A stretch of DNA of 64,000 nt from Agromyces laixinhei (GCF_006337065.1 NZ_CP040872.1:1116001-1180000); one strand, 5' to 3'. Shown: positions 16,329 to 25,553, counted from the first letter of the stretch. Numbers and translations: made by a program. Notes: a model not told the origin generated them from the letters alone.

Positions 16329-17198
16329 ATGACGAGGTTCCGGAGCTTCGACCCGGTCGCCCCCATCACCGAAGAGACGATCGCCGCATTCGCCGGCGCC
16401 GTCCCGACCGAGGTCGCCGAGCTCTGGCGCACGCATGGCGCGGGCCTCGTGGGTGACGGCTACTTCAGGTTCCTCGACCCGGAGCGTGCTGCGAAGATGC
16501 TCGCCGGTGTGTTCGAGCTGCCCGAGGGGTCGACGGTGCTGTTCGCCACGGCGCTCGGCGACCTCGTCGTGCACGTCAAGGGGCTCTACCTCGTCTACAA
16601 GTCGCGATGGGGCGCCATCGACCTCATCGAGGGGCTGAGCTTCGACGAGCTCGTGGCTCTCATCGAAGACCCTGCCCAGCGCGATGCGGCGTGGGAGTGG
16701 CAGCCGTACCCGACCGCGGCCGAGCGCGACGGCGTGCCCGGCTTCGAGCAGTGCTTCGGGTTCGTGCCGTTGCTCGCCCTCGGCGGTTCGCCCGACCCGG
16801 CGAAGTTGCAGCTCGCGGGTCTCTACGAGCACCTCGCTGTGATCGCGCAGCTCGCGGGCCAGCCGCAGGTGCGTGCGCACCTCCAGACGGGCGACGCACA
16901 GGTAACCGACACGACGACGGATGCCCCGGGCGAGAGCCCGCTCGTCGCGGTCGGGCGTGCGCTGTTCGAGAAGCTCACCGAAGACCCGAAACTGAACGTC
17001 ATCGAACTGCCCGACGGGCTCGGCGTATGCCTCGTGCACGCGGTCCGCGGCGGCGGCAAGATCTACGTCGCGCCCGACGAGACGGTGCTCTTCGTCGGCT
17101 CGGCCGTCGACTTCGATGCCGGCCTGGGCGCCTTCCGCGACGGGGTTCGCACCCCGCCCGAGAAATTCGACATCGACACGAACGGCCAGGGAGCCTGA
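16329..17198 (+). CDS. Tdi1-like immunity protein (GAD-like + DUF1851)
   Basis: A 289-residue protein; ATG 16329 has GAGGAAGG upstream. Residues ~10-60 match the GAD-like pattern (VPTEVAELWRTHGAGLVGDGYFRFLDP). Residues ~135-185 match DUF1851 (FEQCFGFVPLLALGGS ... LYEHLAVIAQLAG). This two-domain arrangement is that of Tdi1, the immunity protein that neutralises the Ntox15 DNase Tde1 in Agrobacterium type VI secretion. The nearby toxin carries an Ntox15 domain, so this is most likely its inhibitor. A C-terminal extension of ~85 residues is unassigned. It has its own promoter with the palindrome shared with the WXG100 operon. Confidence 0.75.
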   Translation: MTRFRSFDPVAPITEETIAAFAGAVPTEVAELWRTHGAGLVGDGYFRFLDPERAAKMLAGVFELPEGSTVLFATALGDLVVHVKGLYLVYKSRWGAIDLIEGLSFDELVALIEDPAQRDAAWEWQPYPTAAERDGVPGFEQCFGFVPLLALGGSPDPAKLQLAGLYEHLAVIAQLAGQPQVRAHLQTGDAQVTDTTTDAPGESPLVAVGRALFEKLTEDPKLNVIELPDGLGVCLVHAVRGGGKIYVAPDETVLFVGSAVDFDAGLGAFRDGVRTPPEKFDIDTNGQGA

Positions 17199-17538
17199 TG
17201 GCCGACACCCTCGAGCAGCGGTGCGATCGGCTGCGACAGCCGGTCACCGAACTCGTCGCGACCAGCATGTCGGGCGGCGTACCGCACACAAGACCTCCCC
17301 GATCTGCTGAAGGCGATTGCGAGCGTGCGAGGCATCCTCGCCGAAGATCCGTCGGGGTCTGCCCGACGGGCCGTTCCTCGCTTGGCTGCCGACAGCGCTC
17401 CGCAACCTCGACAACATGCGAGATGCCGTCGATGCGGGCGATGCGGCGAAGTCGTACGCGATCCTCACCGACAAGAACGACGGGTTCATCCGCCTCACGG
17501 TCGGCTGCGCCGGGTACCCCGGATGGGAACCGGCCTGA
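17198..17538 (+). pseudogene. Doubly frameshifted hypothetical gene
   Basis: ATG 17198 overlaps the previous stop (TGATG). Three frames must be joined for a sensible protein of about 113 residues. Frame 2 runs from MADTLEQRCDRL to about SGG (near 17275). Frame 3 supplies YRTQDLPDLLKAIASVRGIL to about 17345. Frame 1 supplies LPDGPFLAWLPTALRNLDNM to the final WEPA at 17538. Each shift is +1. The protein family is unknown. Either a decayed member of the immunity array or two sequencing indels would explain it. Confidence 0.55.
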
Positions 17539-17573
17539 ATCTTCGCTGAGGCCTGTTCGGCGAACACGCGGCG

Positions 17574-17579
17574 TACGCT
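17574..17579 (+). promoter_or_regulatory. -10 element of a leaderless transcript
   Basis: TACGCT followed by exactly 7 nt and ATG 17587, with no ribosome-binding site: the leaderless signature used repeatedly in this window. Confidence 0.5.
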
Positions 17580-17586
17580 CGAACGC

Positions 17587-18066
17587 ATGGAGCCACGCAG
17601 AACGGCCTGGATCGTCGCCGCCTTCGCCGCCGCTCTCGATTTCGCCCTCGTGGTCTGCGCGTTCGGCTTCGTGAGCCTGTTGACGGGCATCGAGGTGATC
17701 GTCGACGCGGAGGCCGGGCTCTTCGTGGCACCCGCGGCGATCGGCGCATCCGTCATCGCCCTGCTGCTCACGCTTGCCGTCACGCTGCGCCGCCCCGACC
17801 GGATTTGGCCGAGCATCATCTTCTCGGCGGTCTGGGCGTGGCTCGCCCTGGTTGTGGTCTCGGTGATCGGGTACGCCTTTGCGAGCTCGGCGAACACGCT
17901 GCTCGCCGCGCTCCTCTTCGGCGTGGGCTTCGGCATCGGCTGGTTCGGACTGCTCGTCGCCGCGCTCGCCGCGATGACCGCGGCCTTCGCCGTGCCCGTC
18001 GCCCGCGGGCGAGGTTCGGGCATGGAGCGACCACGCTGGCCGTGGGAGCGCGACGACGAGGAGTGA
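17587..18066 (+). CDS. Four-helix integral membrane protein, unknown function
   Basis: A 159-residue protein with four hydrophobic segments at about residues 8-32, 44-66, 75-98 and 103-133, and a short Arg/Asp-rich cytoplasmic tail ending WERDDEE. It probably starts leaderlessly at ATG 17587, since -10 TACGCT is 7 nt upstream and no Shine-Dalgarno is seen. It lies between the immunity array and the ribosomal region, on the same strand as both, and has no obvious functional link to either. No residues suggest an enzyme. Confidence 0.65.
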   Translation: MEPRRTAWIVAAFAAALDFALVVCAFGFVSLLTGIEVIVDAEAGLFVAPAAIGASVIALLLTLAVTLRRPDRIWPSIIFSAVWAWLALVVVSVIGYAFASSANTLLAALLFGVGFGIGWFGLLVAALAAMTAAFAVPVARGRGSGMERPRWPWERDDEE

Positions 18067-18123
18067 GCCGCATCCCGGCGCGCCGCCCGCCCGCCGTTCG
18101 ATGACGCGAGCCGCGGCCGGCAG

Positions 18124-18129
18124 TATCGT
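18124..18129 (+). promoter_or_regulatory. -10 element of a leaderless transcript
   Basis: TATCGT, 7 nt, then ATG 18137; no Shine-Dalgarno. This decides the start of the next gene. Confidence 0.45.
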
Positions 18130-18136
18130 GTTGCTG

Positions 18137-18784
18137 ATGCAGGGTTCGATCGAGGCGCGCGTGAGCCACGAGGTCGACCGGTGGCTGGCGTGGCTGCCCC
18201 GGTGGCGACCCGGCACGCATCGCGCCCGCGTGCGCCTGTGCACCCGGTGCTTCGGCTCACCCATTCTCGCCGCTGCAGGCCTCGACCTCGACGTGCCGCA
18301 CCCCGTGCAGCATGCGTTCTCGATGCGCATGAAGGGGGTCATCGACCTCGCCGTCGACGACTACACGGCGCGCAACCTCCCGATGCTGCACCGGGAGATC
18401 CGGCTCGCAGAAGAGCGCAAGGCGCGTCGGCCGTATCGCGCCGGCGAGGGCCTCGAACCCGAGTTCCTGGGTCTCGACGTCGATCCGGAGCCGGTACCCG
18501 ACCAGCCGTTCCTGTTCACCCTGTCGGGTCTCGAAGCGGATGCGGCGGCCGAAGCGGCCGAACCCGCGCCGCGCCCGTTCACCATCGAAGAGAAGGAGGC
18601 GCTCCGAGAGGAGGTGCGCCTCGCCGACGAGTTCGCGAAGCAACTCGGGCGGCGCATCTGCGTCGAGCTCGCCCAGCACAGGTACCGCATCGGCAATGCC
18701 GTCGAGCGCCTCGTCGAACCGCAGATCGAGGATCTGCTCGCCGATCTGGAACGAGAACTCGACGCCCCGGGCTGGGGCGGGTGA
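18137..18784 (+). CDS. Conserved-type hypothetical protein upstream of the str operon
   Basis: A 215-residue soluble protein with a basic, tryptophan-rich N-terminus (DRWLAWLPRWRPG), a single CTRC pair near residue 35, an acidic middle and a helical C-terminus (EEKEALREEVRLADEF ... DLLADLEREL). I do not recognise a family. ATG 18137 is preferred because TATCGT lies 7 nt upstream, fitting a leaderless start; an in-frame ATG at 18101 would add 12 residues without a signal. It precedes rpsL by 280 bp but has a separate promoter. Confidence 0.55.
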   Translation: MQGSIEARVSHEVDRWLAWLPRWRPGTHRARVRLCTRCFGSPILAAAGLDLDVPHPVQHAFSMRMKGVIDLAVDDYTARNLPMLHREIRLAEERKARRPYRAGEGLEPEFLGLDVDPEPVPDQPFLFTLSGLEADAAAEAAEPAPRPFTIEEKEALREEVRLADEFAKQLGRRICVELAQHRYRIGNAVERLVEPQIEDLLADLERELDAPGWGG

Positions 18785-18838
18785 CGACCGCGCCGACGCT
18801 GTGTGCGAGCCCGCGCCATCCGTCGCTCTCTGTGCCAT

Positions 18839-18867
18839 TTGACCGCGAGGTGACGGCGCATTACCAT
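18839..18867 (+). promoter_or_regulatory. Promoter of the str operon
   Basis: TTGACC (18839-18844), a 17-bp spacer and TACCAT (18862-18867), near the sigma-70 group consensus and the best match upstream of rpsL. It implies a leader of about 190 nt. Confidence 0.65.
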
Positions 18868-18971
18868 TGATCGGGTGTGCGCGTCGTCGCGCGCTCGAAT
18901 CGTGCCTGCAAGTCCGGCGCGAGTCGGGCCGAGACCGTCGCACGCATCGGGCCATTCGCCCCCACGGCATA

Positions 18972-19010
18972 CCCACCATTGAAGTGTTGCAGTTCTGCAG
19001 TGCTGGTGGG
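18972..19010 (+). promoter_or_regulatory. Stem-loop in the rpsL leader
   Basis: CCCACC (18972-18977) pairs with GGTGGG (19005-19010), enclosing a second short GCAG/CTGC repeat. It sits in the long untranslated leader 55 bp before rpsL and could be a processing or autoregulatory element; unproven. Confidence 0.35.
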
Positions 19011-19065
19011 TCGTGATGTGAATCCATCAAACGCTGTCACCGTGCAGCAACAACAAGGAGAAGTA

Positions 19066-19440
19066 GTGCCAACCATTCAGCAGTTGGTCCGCAAGGGCCG
19101 CTCGCCGAAGGTCACCAAGACCAAGGCTCCCGCCCTCAAGGCGAACCCCCAGCAGCGGGGCGTGTGCACGCGTGTGTACACCACCACCCCGAAGAAGCCG
19201 AACTCCGCGCTCCGCAAGGTCGCTCGTGTGAAGCTCTCCAACGGCACCGAAGTCACCGCCTACATCCCCGGTGAGGGCCACAACCTGCAGGAGCACTCGA
19301 TGGTGCTCATCCGCGGCGGTCGTGTGAAGGACCTCCCCGGTGTGCGCTACAAGATCGTGCGCGGCGCACTCGACACCCAGGCCGTGAAGAGCCGCAAGCA
19401 GGGCCGCAGTAAGTACGGCGCGAAGATGGAGAAGAAGTAA
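19066..19440 (+). CDS. rpsL: 30S ribosomal protein S12
   Basis: A 124-residue decoding-centre protein of the 30S subunit with the usual length. The conserved loops [11 protein letters not shown] (K43) and GRVKDLPG (K88) are intact. K43 and K88 are the positions mutated in streptomycin resistance, so the strain is predicted to carry the sensitive form. GTG 19066 follows AAGGAG at five bases. It is the first gene of the str operon, and its stop overlaps the rpsG start (TAATG). Confidence 0.98.
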   Translation: MPTIQQLVRKGRSPKVTKTKAPALKANPQQRGVCTRVYTTTPKKPNSALRKVARVKLSNGTEVTAYIPGEGHNLQEHSMVLIRGGRVKDLPGVRYKIVRGALDTQAVKSRKQGRSKYGAKMEKK

Positions 19441-19910
19441 TGCCTCGCAAGGGACCCGCTCCGAAGCGCCCCGTCGTCGCCGACCCGGTCTACGGTTCGC
19501 CCGTCGTCAGCCAGCTCGTCAACAAGATCCTCGTCGACGGCAAGAAAGACCTCGCACAGCGCATCGTGTACGAAGCGCTCTCGAACGTCGCCGAGAAGAA
19601 CGGCCAGGACGCCGTCGTCACGCTGAAGAAGGCGCTCGACAACGTGCGCCCGACCCTCGAGGTGCGTTCGCGTCGCGTCGGCGGTTCGACCTACCAGGTT
19701 CCCGTCGAGGTCAAGCCCCACCGCGCGAACACCCTGGCCCTCCGCTGGCTCACCAGCTACGCCAAGGCTCGTCGCGAGAAGACGATGACCGAGCGTCTCA
19801 CCAACGAGATCCTCGACGCCTCGAACGGCCTGGGTGCCGCGGTCAAGCGCCGCGAAGACACCCACAAGATGGCCGAGTCGAACCGCGCCTTCGCCCACTA
19901 CCGCTGGTAG
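19440..19910 (+). CDS. rpsG: 30S ribosomal protein S7
   Basis: A 156-residue primary 16S rRNA-binding protein of the 30S head, the standard bacterial length, starting [12 protein letters not shown] and ending FAHYRW. It is coupled to rpsL through TAATG. In E. coli S7 represses its own operon; no equivalent site was identified here. It is followed by a hairpin and then fusA. Confidence 0.98.
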   Translation: MPRKGPAPKRPVVADPVYGSPVVSQLVNKILVDGKKDLAQRIVYEALSNVAEKNGQDAVVTLKKALDNVRPTLEVRSRRVGGSTYQVPVEVKPHRANTLALRWLTSYAKARREKTMTERLTNEILDASNGLGAAVKRREDTHKMAESNRAFAHYRW

Positions 19911-19917
19911 CAGGCAG

Positions 19918-19947
19918 AGCGGATGCCGCTGCGAGGCGGCATCCGCT
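19918..19947 (+). terminator. Intercistronic hairpin between rpsG and fusA
   Basis: A perfect 12-bp stem (AGCGGATGCCGC pairs with GCGGCATCCGCT) with a 6-nt loop and no T-run. It is probably a partial attenuator or RNA-processing site, since fusA follows on the same strand 40 bp later. It is built from two facing copies of the CGGATGCC octamer. Confidence 0.5.
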
Positions 19948-19987
19948 CCCACTCCCTTTCGCTTCCTGACTCTCCGGAGGAACCCCC

Positions 19988-22102
19988 GTGGCACAAGACG
20001 TGCTCACCGACCTGAACAAGGTCCGCAACATCGGCATCATGGCGCACATCGATGCCGGCAAGACCACCACGACCGAGCGCATCCTGTTCTACACGGGCGT
20101 CAACCACAAGATCGGCGAGACCCACGACGGCGCCTCGACGACCGACTGGATGGAGCAGGAGAAGGAACGCGGCATCACGATCACGTCTGCCGCCGTGACC
20201 TGCTACTGGAACAAGAACCAGATCAACATCATCGACACCCCCGGCCACGTGGACTTCACGGTCGAGGTCGAGCGCTCGCTTCGCGTGCTCGATGGTGCGG
20301 TCGCCGTCTTCGACGGCAAGGAGGGCGTCGAGCCCCAGTCCGAGACGGTCTGGCGCCAGGCCGACAAGTACAACGTGCCCCGCATCTGCTTCGTCAACAA
20401 GATGGACAAGCTCGGCGCCGACTTCTACTTCACGGTCGACACGATCATCAGCCGCCTCGGCGCCAAGCCGCTCGTGCTGCAGCTCCCGATCGGTTCGGAA
20501 TCGTCGTTCGAAGGCGTCGTCGACCTGGTCGAGATGCGCGCGCTCACGTGGCGCGGCGACTCCAAGGGTGACGTCAAGATGGGCGCCGAGTACGCCATCG
20601 AGGAGATCCCCGCCGACCTCGTCGACAAGGCCGCCGAGTACCGCACCGCGCTGCTCGAGGCGGTCGCCGAGACGAGCGACGAGCTCATGGAGAAGTACTT
20701 CGGCGGCGAAGAGCTGACCGTCGCCGAGATCAAGGCCGCGATCCGCAAGCTCACCGTCAACTCCGAGATCTACCCCGTGCTCTGCGGCTCCGCGTTCAAG
20801 AACCGCGGCGTGCAGCCGATGCTCGACGCCGTCATCGACTACCTCCCCTCGCCGCTCGACGTGCCCGCCATCGAGGCGCACGACGCTCGCGACGAGGAGA
20901 AGATCGTCATGCGTCACGCAGACGCGTCGGAGCCGTTCACGGCTCTCGCGTTCAAGGTCGCGGTGCACCCGTTCTTCGGTCGCCTCACGTACGTGCGCGT
21001 CTACTCCGGCCGCCTCGACAGCGGCGCCCAGGTCATCAACTCGACCAAGGGCAAGAAGGAGCGCATCGGCAAGATCTTCCAGATGCACGCCAACAAGGAG
21101 ATCCCGATCGACTCGGTGACCGCCGGCAACATCTACGCGGTCATCGGCCTGAAGGACACCACCACCGGTGACACCCTCTGCGACCCGGGCAACCAGGTCG
21201 TGCTCGAGTCGATGACCTTCCCCGAGCCCGTCATCGAGGTCGCCATCGAGCCGAAGACGAAGGCCGACCAGGAGAAGCTCGGCACGGCGATCCAGAAGCT
21301 CGCCGAAGAGGACCCGACCTTCCGCACCGAGCAGAACCAGGAGACCGGTCAGACGGTCATCAAGGGAATGGGCGAGCTCCACCTCGACATCCTGGTCGAC
21401 CGCATGAAGCGCGAGTTCAACGTCGAGGCCAACGTGGGCAAGCCCCAGGTCGCGTACCGCGAGACGATCAAGCGTGCGGTCGAGAAGCACGACTTCACCC
21501 ACAAGAAGCAGACCGGTGGGTCCGGCCAGTTCGCGAAGATCCAGTTCGCGCTGGAGCCGCTCGAGATCGAAGGCGACAAGATCTACGAGTTCGAGAACAA
21601 GGTCACCGGTGGCCGCGTTCCGCGCGAGTACATCCCCTCGGTCGACGCCGGCTTCCAGGACGCCATGCAGTACGGCATCCTCGCGGGCTATCCGATGGTC
21701 GGCGTCAAGGCGAGCCTCCTCGACGGCGCCGCCCACGACGTCGACTCCTCGGAGATGGCGTTCAAGATCGCCGGCTCGATGGGCTTCAAGGAAGCCGCTC
21801 GCAAGGCGAACCCCGTACTGCTCGAACCGCTGATGTCCGTCGAGGTCCGTACTCCTGAGGAGTACATGGGCGACGTCATCGGCGACTTGAACTCGCGTCG
21901 TGGTCAGATCCAGTCGATGGAGGATGCCGCAGGCGTGAAGGTCGTGCGTGCGCACGTCCCGCTCTCGGAGATGTTCGGTTACATCGGCGACCTTCGGTCG
22001 AAGACCTCTGGTCGTGCGGTGTACTCGATGGAGTTCCAGAGCTACGCGGAGGTCCCGAAGGCTGTGGCCGACGAGATCGTCCAGAAGAACAAGGGCGAAT
22101 AG
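19988..22102 (+). CDS. fusA: Elongation factor G
   Basis: A 704-residue translational GTPase that drives ribosomal translocation. G1 ([15 protein letters not shown]), G3 (DTPGHVDF) and G4 (NKMDKLG) motifs are intact in the N-terminal domain, followed by domains II-V of normal length. GTG 19988 has GGAGG seven bases upstream. It is the third gene of the str operon. Confidence 0.98.
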   Translation: MAQDVLTDLNKVRNIGIMAHIDAGKTTTTERILFYTGVNHKIGETHDGASTTDWMEQEKERGITITSAAVTCYWNKNQINIIDTPGHVDFTVEVERSLRVLDGAVAVFDGKEGVEPQSETVWRQADKYNVPRICFVNKMDKLGADFYFTVDTIISRLGAKPLVLQLPIGSESSFEGVVDLVEMRALTWRGDSKGDVKMGAEYAIEEIPADLVDKAAEYRTALLEAVAETSDELMEKYFGGEELTVAEIKAAIRKLTVNSEIYPVLCGSAFKNRGVQPMLDAVIDYLPSPLDVPAIEAHDARDEEKIVMRHADASEPFTALAFKVAVHPFFGRLTYVRVYSGRLDSGAQVINSTKGKKERIGKIFQMHANKEIPIDSVTAGNIYAVIGLKDTTTGDTLCDPGNQVVLESMTFPEPVIEVAIEPKTKADQEKLGTAIQKLAEEDPTFRTEQNQETGQTVIKGMGELHLDILVDRMKREFNVEANVGKPQVAYRETIKRAVEKHDFTHKKQTGGSGQFAKIQFALEPLEIEGDKIYEFENKVTGGRVPREYIPSVDAGFQDAMQYGILAGYPMVGVKASLLDGAAHDVDSSEMAFKIAGSMGFKEAARKANPVLLEPLMSVEVRTPEEYMGDVIGDLNSRRGQIQSMEDAAGVKVVRAHVPLSEMFGYIGDLRSKTSGRAVYSMEFQSYAEVPKAVADEIVQKNKGE

Positions 22103-22114
22103 GCCCGACACGCA

Positions 22115-22138
22115 CGAACCTGCCGGTTCGCGTAACAT
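22115..22138 (+). promoter_or_regulatory. Hairpin and possible tuf promoter
   Basis: CGAACC-TGCC-GGTTCG (22115-22130) is followed by a -10-like TAACAT (22133-22138) in the 113-bp gap before tuf. A separate tuf promoter here would boost EF-Tu relative to EF-G. No clear -35. Confidence 0.3.
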
Positions 22139-22215
22139 ATCAACACAACCCCCGTAGGCCCCCGGTCGCAATCCAGCGCCCGTTGGCTCTACACGAGTCC
22201 TGAGGAGGACCCACA

Positions 22216-23409
22216 GTGGCTAAGGCCAAGTTCGAGCGGACCAAGCCGCACGTCAACATCGGAACGATCGGTCACGTCGACCACGGCAAGACCACGCTCA
22301 CCGCAGCGATCTCGAAGGTGCTCGCCGACAAGTACCCGTCGGCCACCAACGTGCAGCGCGACTTCGCGTCGATCGACTCCGCGCCCGAAGAGCGTCAGCG
22401 CGGCATCACGATCAACATCTCGCACGTCGAGTACGAGACGCCGAAGCGCCACTACGCGCACGTCGACGCCCCGGGTCACGCCGACTACATCAAGAACATG
22501 ATCACCGGTGCCGCTCAGATGGACGGCGCGATCCTCGTGGTCGCGGCGACCGACGGCCCGATGGCTCAGACGCGTGAGCACGTGCTGCTCGCCAAGCAGG
22601 TCGGCGTGCCCTACCTGCTCGTCGCGCTCAACAAGTCCGACATGGTCGACGACGAAGAGATCCTGGAGCTCGTCGAGCTCGAGGTTCGCGAGCTGCTCTC
22701 GAGCCAGGGCTTCCCCGGCGACGACGCTCCCGTCGTGCAGGTCTCGGGCCTCAAGGCGCTCGAGGGCGACGAGAAGTGGGTCCAGTCGGTCCTCGACCTC
22801 ATGGAGGCCGTCGACGCGTCGATCCCCGACCCCGTGCGCGACAAGGACAAGCCGTTCCTCATGCCCGTCGAGGACGTCTTCACGATCACCGGTCGTGGAA
22901 CCGTCGTCACGGGCCGCGCCGAGCGCGGCACGCTGAAGATCAACTCCGAGGTCGAGATCGTCGGCATCCGTCCGACGCAGAAGACCACGGTCACCGGCAT
23001 CGAGATGTTCCACAAGCAGCTCGACGAGGCATGGGCCGGCGAGAACTGCGGCCTGCTCCTTCGCGGCACCAAGCGCGAAGACGTCGAGCGCGGTCAGGTC
23101 GTCGTCGCTCCCGGTTCGGTCACCCCGCACACGAACTTCGAGGGCACCGCGTACATCCTCTCCAAGGAGGAAGGCGGGCGTCACAACCCGTTCTACGCGA
23201 ACTACCGCCCGCAGTTCTACTTCCGCACCACCGACGTCACCGGCGTCATCACGCTGCCCGACGGCACCGAGATGGTCATGCCCGGCGACACCACCGACAT
23301 GACGGTCGAGCTCATCCAGCCGATCGCCATGGAGGAGGGCCTCGGCTTCGCCATCCGTGAGGGTGGACGCACCGTGGGTGCCGGTACGGTCACCAAGATC
23401 GTCAAGTAG
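22216..23409 (+). CDS. tuf: Elongation factor Tu
   Basis: A 397-residue GTPase that delivers aminoacyl-tRNA to the ribosome. The P-loop [19 protein letters not shown] and NKSD motifs are present, along with both beta-barrel domains. GTG 22216 has GAGGAGG upstream. It is the last gene of the str operon, closed by a strong terminator. No second tuf copy is seen in this window. Confidence 0.98.
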   Translation: MAKAKFERTKPHVNIGTIGHVDHGKTTLTAAISKVLADKYPSATNVQRDFASIDSAPEERQRGITINISHVEYETPKRHYAHVDAPGHADYIKNMITGAAQMDGAILVVAATDGPMAQTREHVLLAKQVGVPYLLVALNKSDMVDDEEILELVELEVRELLSSQGFPGDDAPVVQVSGLKALEGDEKWVQSVLDLMEAVDASIPDPVRDKDKPFLMPVEDVFTITGRGTVVTGRAERGTLKINSEVEIVGIRPTQKTTVTGIEMFHKQLDEAWAGENCGLLLRGTKREDVERGQVVVAPGSVTPHTNFEGTAYILSKEEGGRHNPFYANYRPQFYFRTTDVTGVITLPDGTEMVMPGDTTDMTVELIQPIAMEEGLGFAIREGGRTVGAGTVTKIVK

Positions 23410-23433
23410 GTTCTCGCCTACTGATCGCCGACA

Positions 23434-23462
23434 GGGGTCGGACCTTCGGGTCCGGCCCCTTT
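23434..23462 (+). terminator. Rho-independent terminator after tuf
   Basis: GGGGTCGGACC-TTCG-GGTCCGGCCCC: an 11-bp stem with one mismatch and a stable UUCG-type loop, followed by TTT. It closes the str operon 25 bp after tuf. Confidence 0.88.
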
Positions 23463-23525
23463 CGCATACCCCGCTGCACCTTTTCGCGAATCCTGCAACC
23501 CCTTTCAAGTACCCTGCGATCGACC

Positions 23526-23531
23526 TACGCT
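23526..23531 (+). promoter_or_regulatory. -10 element of a leaderless transcript
   Basis: TACGCT, then 7 nt, then ATG 23539 with no Shine-Dalgarno. Confidence 0.5.
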
Positions 23532-23538
23532 GGCACGG

Positions 23539-24675
23539 ATGGCAGCTCCCCCTCCGCCAGTCGCTCGCTCGACGGTTCGCCCCGAGATCCAGGCTCTTCG
23601 GGCGCTGGCCGTGGGTGCGGTCGTGCTCCATCACGGTTGGCCCGCGGTGGCACCGGCCGGCTACATGGGCGTCGACGTCTTCTTCGTCGTCTCGGGATTC
23701 CTCATCACCGGGCTCCTGCTTCGCAATGCCGAGACGCGGGGGAAGATCTCCCTCGGTACCTTCTACCGCCGCAGAGCGCGTCGCATCCTCCCGGCGGCAG
23801 TGGCGGTGCTCGCGGCGGTCTCGGTGCTCACGATCGCGCTCGTACCCCGACGAGAGTGGCGTTCGTGGTTCAGCGAGGTCGTCGCGAGTGCGGTGTACTT
23901 CGAGAACTGGCAGCTCGCAATCGACTCGCAGATCCCGCGTCACTCCGACCTCGAGTCCACGCCGGTGCAGCATTTCTGGTCGCTCTCAGTGGAGGAGCAG
24001 TTCTATCTCTTCTGGCCACTCCTCATGATCGTCGCCATCTGGGCGGCGGCTCGGAGCGGAGTGGGGTCGCGGAGAGTCCTCCTGATCCTCCTCGGAGCGG
24101 TGACCGCCGCATCATTCGTGCATTGCCTCGTGCTGACGGCGCAGAACTCCGACCTCGCGTACTTCTCGACGTTCACCCGCACGTGGGAGTTCGGCGTCGG
24201 CGGACTGCTCGCACTCGTCGCTGCGACGCCCCTCCGGGATCGGAACGGCTGGCGAGCCGCGGTGTCGCTCGCCGGTCTCGTGCTCATCGCCGTGCCGATC
24301 GTCACCTTCCGTTCGCCGGAGCTCTTCCCCGGGGCGATCGTGCTCGTGCCCGTGGTCGGCACCCTCGCGGTGATCTGGGCCGGCATGCCTCAGGTCGTCT
24401 GGTCGCCGACCCGGCTCGCCGCGCTTCGGCCCGTGCAGTGGATGGGCGACGTGTCGTACTCGCTCTACCTCTGGCACTGGCCGATCTTCATGTTCGTGCC
24501 CTACCTCACCGGTGTGCCGAGTCCGTGGTGGCTGATGGTGCTGCTGGTCGGGGTCTCGTTCCTCGTCGCCGGACTCTCGAAGCGGTACATCGAAGACCCC
24601 TTCCGCACGCCGAGACGGGGTGTGCGTGCCTCGGCCGAGCGCGATGTCGCATGGTCGCGCAGCGTTCGCGACTGA
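23539..24675 (+). CDS. Acyltransferase-3 (OafA/YrhL-like) membrane protein without SGNH domain
   Basis: A 378-residue polytopic protein with about ten membrane helices. The signature of O-acyltransferases is clear: PEIQALRALAV, LHHGWP, GYMGVDVFFVVSGFLIT, FYRRRARRILPA, and HFWSLSVEEQFYLFWP. Such enzymes transfer acetyl or other acyl groups to cell-wall or exported glycans. It ends soon after the last helix (KRYIEDPFR), so it lacks the C-terminal SGNH hydrolase domain of the longer class. A short relic of the DVFFVVSG motif lies just downstream, suggesting a second copy or a fuller version was lost. It starts leaderlessly. The acceptor is unknown. Confidence 0.85.
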   Translation: MAAPPPPVARSTVRPEIQALRALAVGAVVLHHGWPAVAPAGYMGVDVFFVVSGFLITGLLLRNAETRGKISLGTFYRRRARRILPAAVAVLAAVSVLTIALVPRREWRSWFSEVVASAVYFENWQLAIDSQIPRHSDLESTPVQHFWSLSVEEQFYLFWPLLMIVAIWAAARSGVGSRRVLLILLGAVTAASFVHCLVLTAQNSDLAYFSTFTRTWEFGVGGLLALVAATPLRDRNGWRAAVSLAGLVLIAVPIVTFRSPELFPGAIVLVPVVGTLAVIWAGMPQVVWSPTRLAALRPVQWMGDVSYSLYLWHWPIFMFVPYLTGVPSPWWLMVLLVGVSFLVAGLSKRYIEDPFRTPRRGVRASAERDVAWSRSVRD

Positions 24676-24703
24676 ACGGTCTTCCCTTCCGCGCTCCTCA
24701 GCG

Positions 24704-24721
24704 CGACGACGTGGGTCGTCG
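24704..24721 (+). terminator. Hairpin between convergent genes
   Basis: CGACGAC-GTGG-GTCGTCG: a 7-bp perfect stem between the acyltransferase and the opposite-strand OsmC gene. A possible bidirectional terminator without a T-run. Confidence 0.4.
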
Positions 24722-24726
24722 GTGGA

Positions 24727-24750
24727 GACGTGTTCTTCGTCGTCTCAGGC
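24727..24750 (+). pseudogene. Relic of an acyltransferase motif (DVFFVVSG)
   Basis: Eight codons here read DVFFVVSG and match 21 of 24 bases of 23674-23697 in the acyltransferase upstream, where they form its hallmark motif. Flanking sequence is unrelated. It looks like the scar of a deleted acyltransferase copy. Confidence 0.45.
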
Positions 24751-24755
24751 GATCA

Positions 24756-25226
24756 TCAACGCACCTCGGTGCCGTCGATCTCAGTGTCGACGTCGATGGC
24801 GCCCTCGACGCTGCGGCCGACGGTGCAGGCGCGATCGATGGCCTTGGCCATGATCTCGACGAGCTTCGCACGATCGCCGTCCTCGAGCGCGGAGAGATCG
24901 ATCAACACCTCCTCCGCGATATGGGTGTACCGGTTCGACTCCTCGTCGGAGCGGCCGTGCGCCCAGACCGTCATCGCGAACTCGTCGCCGAGCCGCCTCG
25001 CAGCGACCCGATCGGTGCTGAGTCCCACGCAACCGGCGAGCGCGAGCTTCAACAGTTCGCCTGGCGTGAAGTGTTCACCGTCGACCTCGGCGCCGCCGAT
25101 CGCCACCGTGGCGCCGCGCTCGTTCAGCCCTGCGTACCGCCGCGGCGCGACCCTCGTGACCGAGACGCTGCCCGGTCCGATGCGCTCGCTCACCGCGTGT
25201 GCATGCTCCGTCGTCTGGTCGGTCAT
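24756..25226 (-). CDS. OsmC-family peroxiredoxin-like protein
   Basis: A 156-residue protein with the OsmC/Ohr fold pattern. Two conserved cysteines are placed as in the family: C66 (LALAGCVGLSTD) and C134 (ACTVGRSVEG), and the N-terminal half has GEHFTPGELL. OsmC proteins reduce organic hydroperoxides in the cytoplasm using a reactive cysteine pair. ATG 25226 has GGGAGA upstream; longer readings to 25394 have no ribosome-binding site. It is transcribed away from the S10 operon. Confidence 0.85.
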   Translation of the reverse strand: MTDQTTEHAHAVSERIGPGSVSVTRVAPRRYAGLNERGATVAIGGAEVDGEHFTPGELLKLALAGCVGLSTDRVAARRLGDEFAMTVWAHGRSDEESNRYTHIAEEVLIDLSALEDGDRAKLVEIMAKAIDRACTVGRSVEGAIDVDTEIDGTEVR

Positions 25227-25523
25227 GGTGTCTCCCGTCGATCGGTCGTGCTTCGATTCCATCATGCGCGCGGATGCCGCGACATCCGCTTGACTGAGAG
25301 GATGCGGTGAGCTCTGCCACCGCGACACGCCCGGGTTGCATGGGGGCACGCGATGTGGCAAACTCGTTGAGTTCAACATTTCGAACGCGCGCATGCGTGC
25401 GCGCCGATCGGATCACTGTCAGGCAGTGCATAGCCACCCGGTTCACCCCGTTTCCACGGGGTTCGCACGGGGGTCAGGCTAGGCCGCAGGCAGGAGAACA
25501 GACAAGCCGACTCAACACGATCC

Positions 25524-25553
25524 CATGCCTGTGCCTGCACAGACACAGGCATG
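25524..25553 (+). promoter_or_regulatory. Stem-loop in S10 leader
   Basis: CATGCCTGTG pairs perfectly with CACAGGCATG across a 10-nt loop. It lies about 210 bp upstream of rpsJ and is a candidate r-protein (L4-type) control or attenuation element; function inferred from place. Confidence 0.4.

Noticed and set aside
19898..22171. 757-residue minus-strand ORF across fusA
   Set aside because: Antisense shadow of a universally conserved gene; no promoter or ribosome-binding site.
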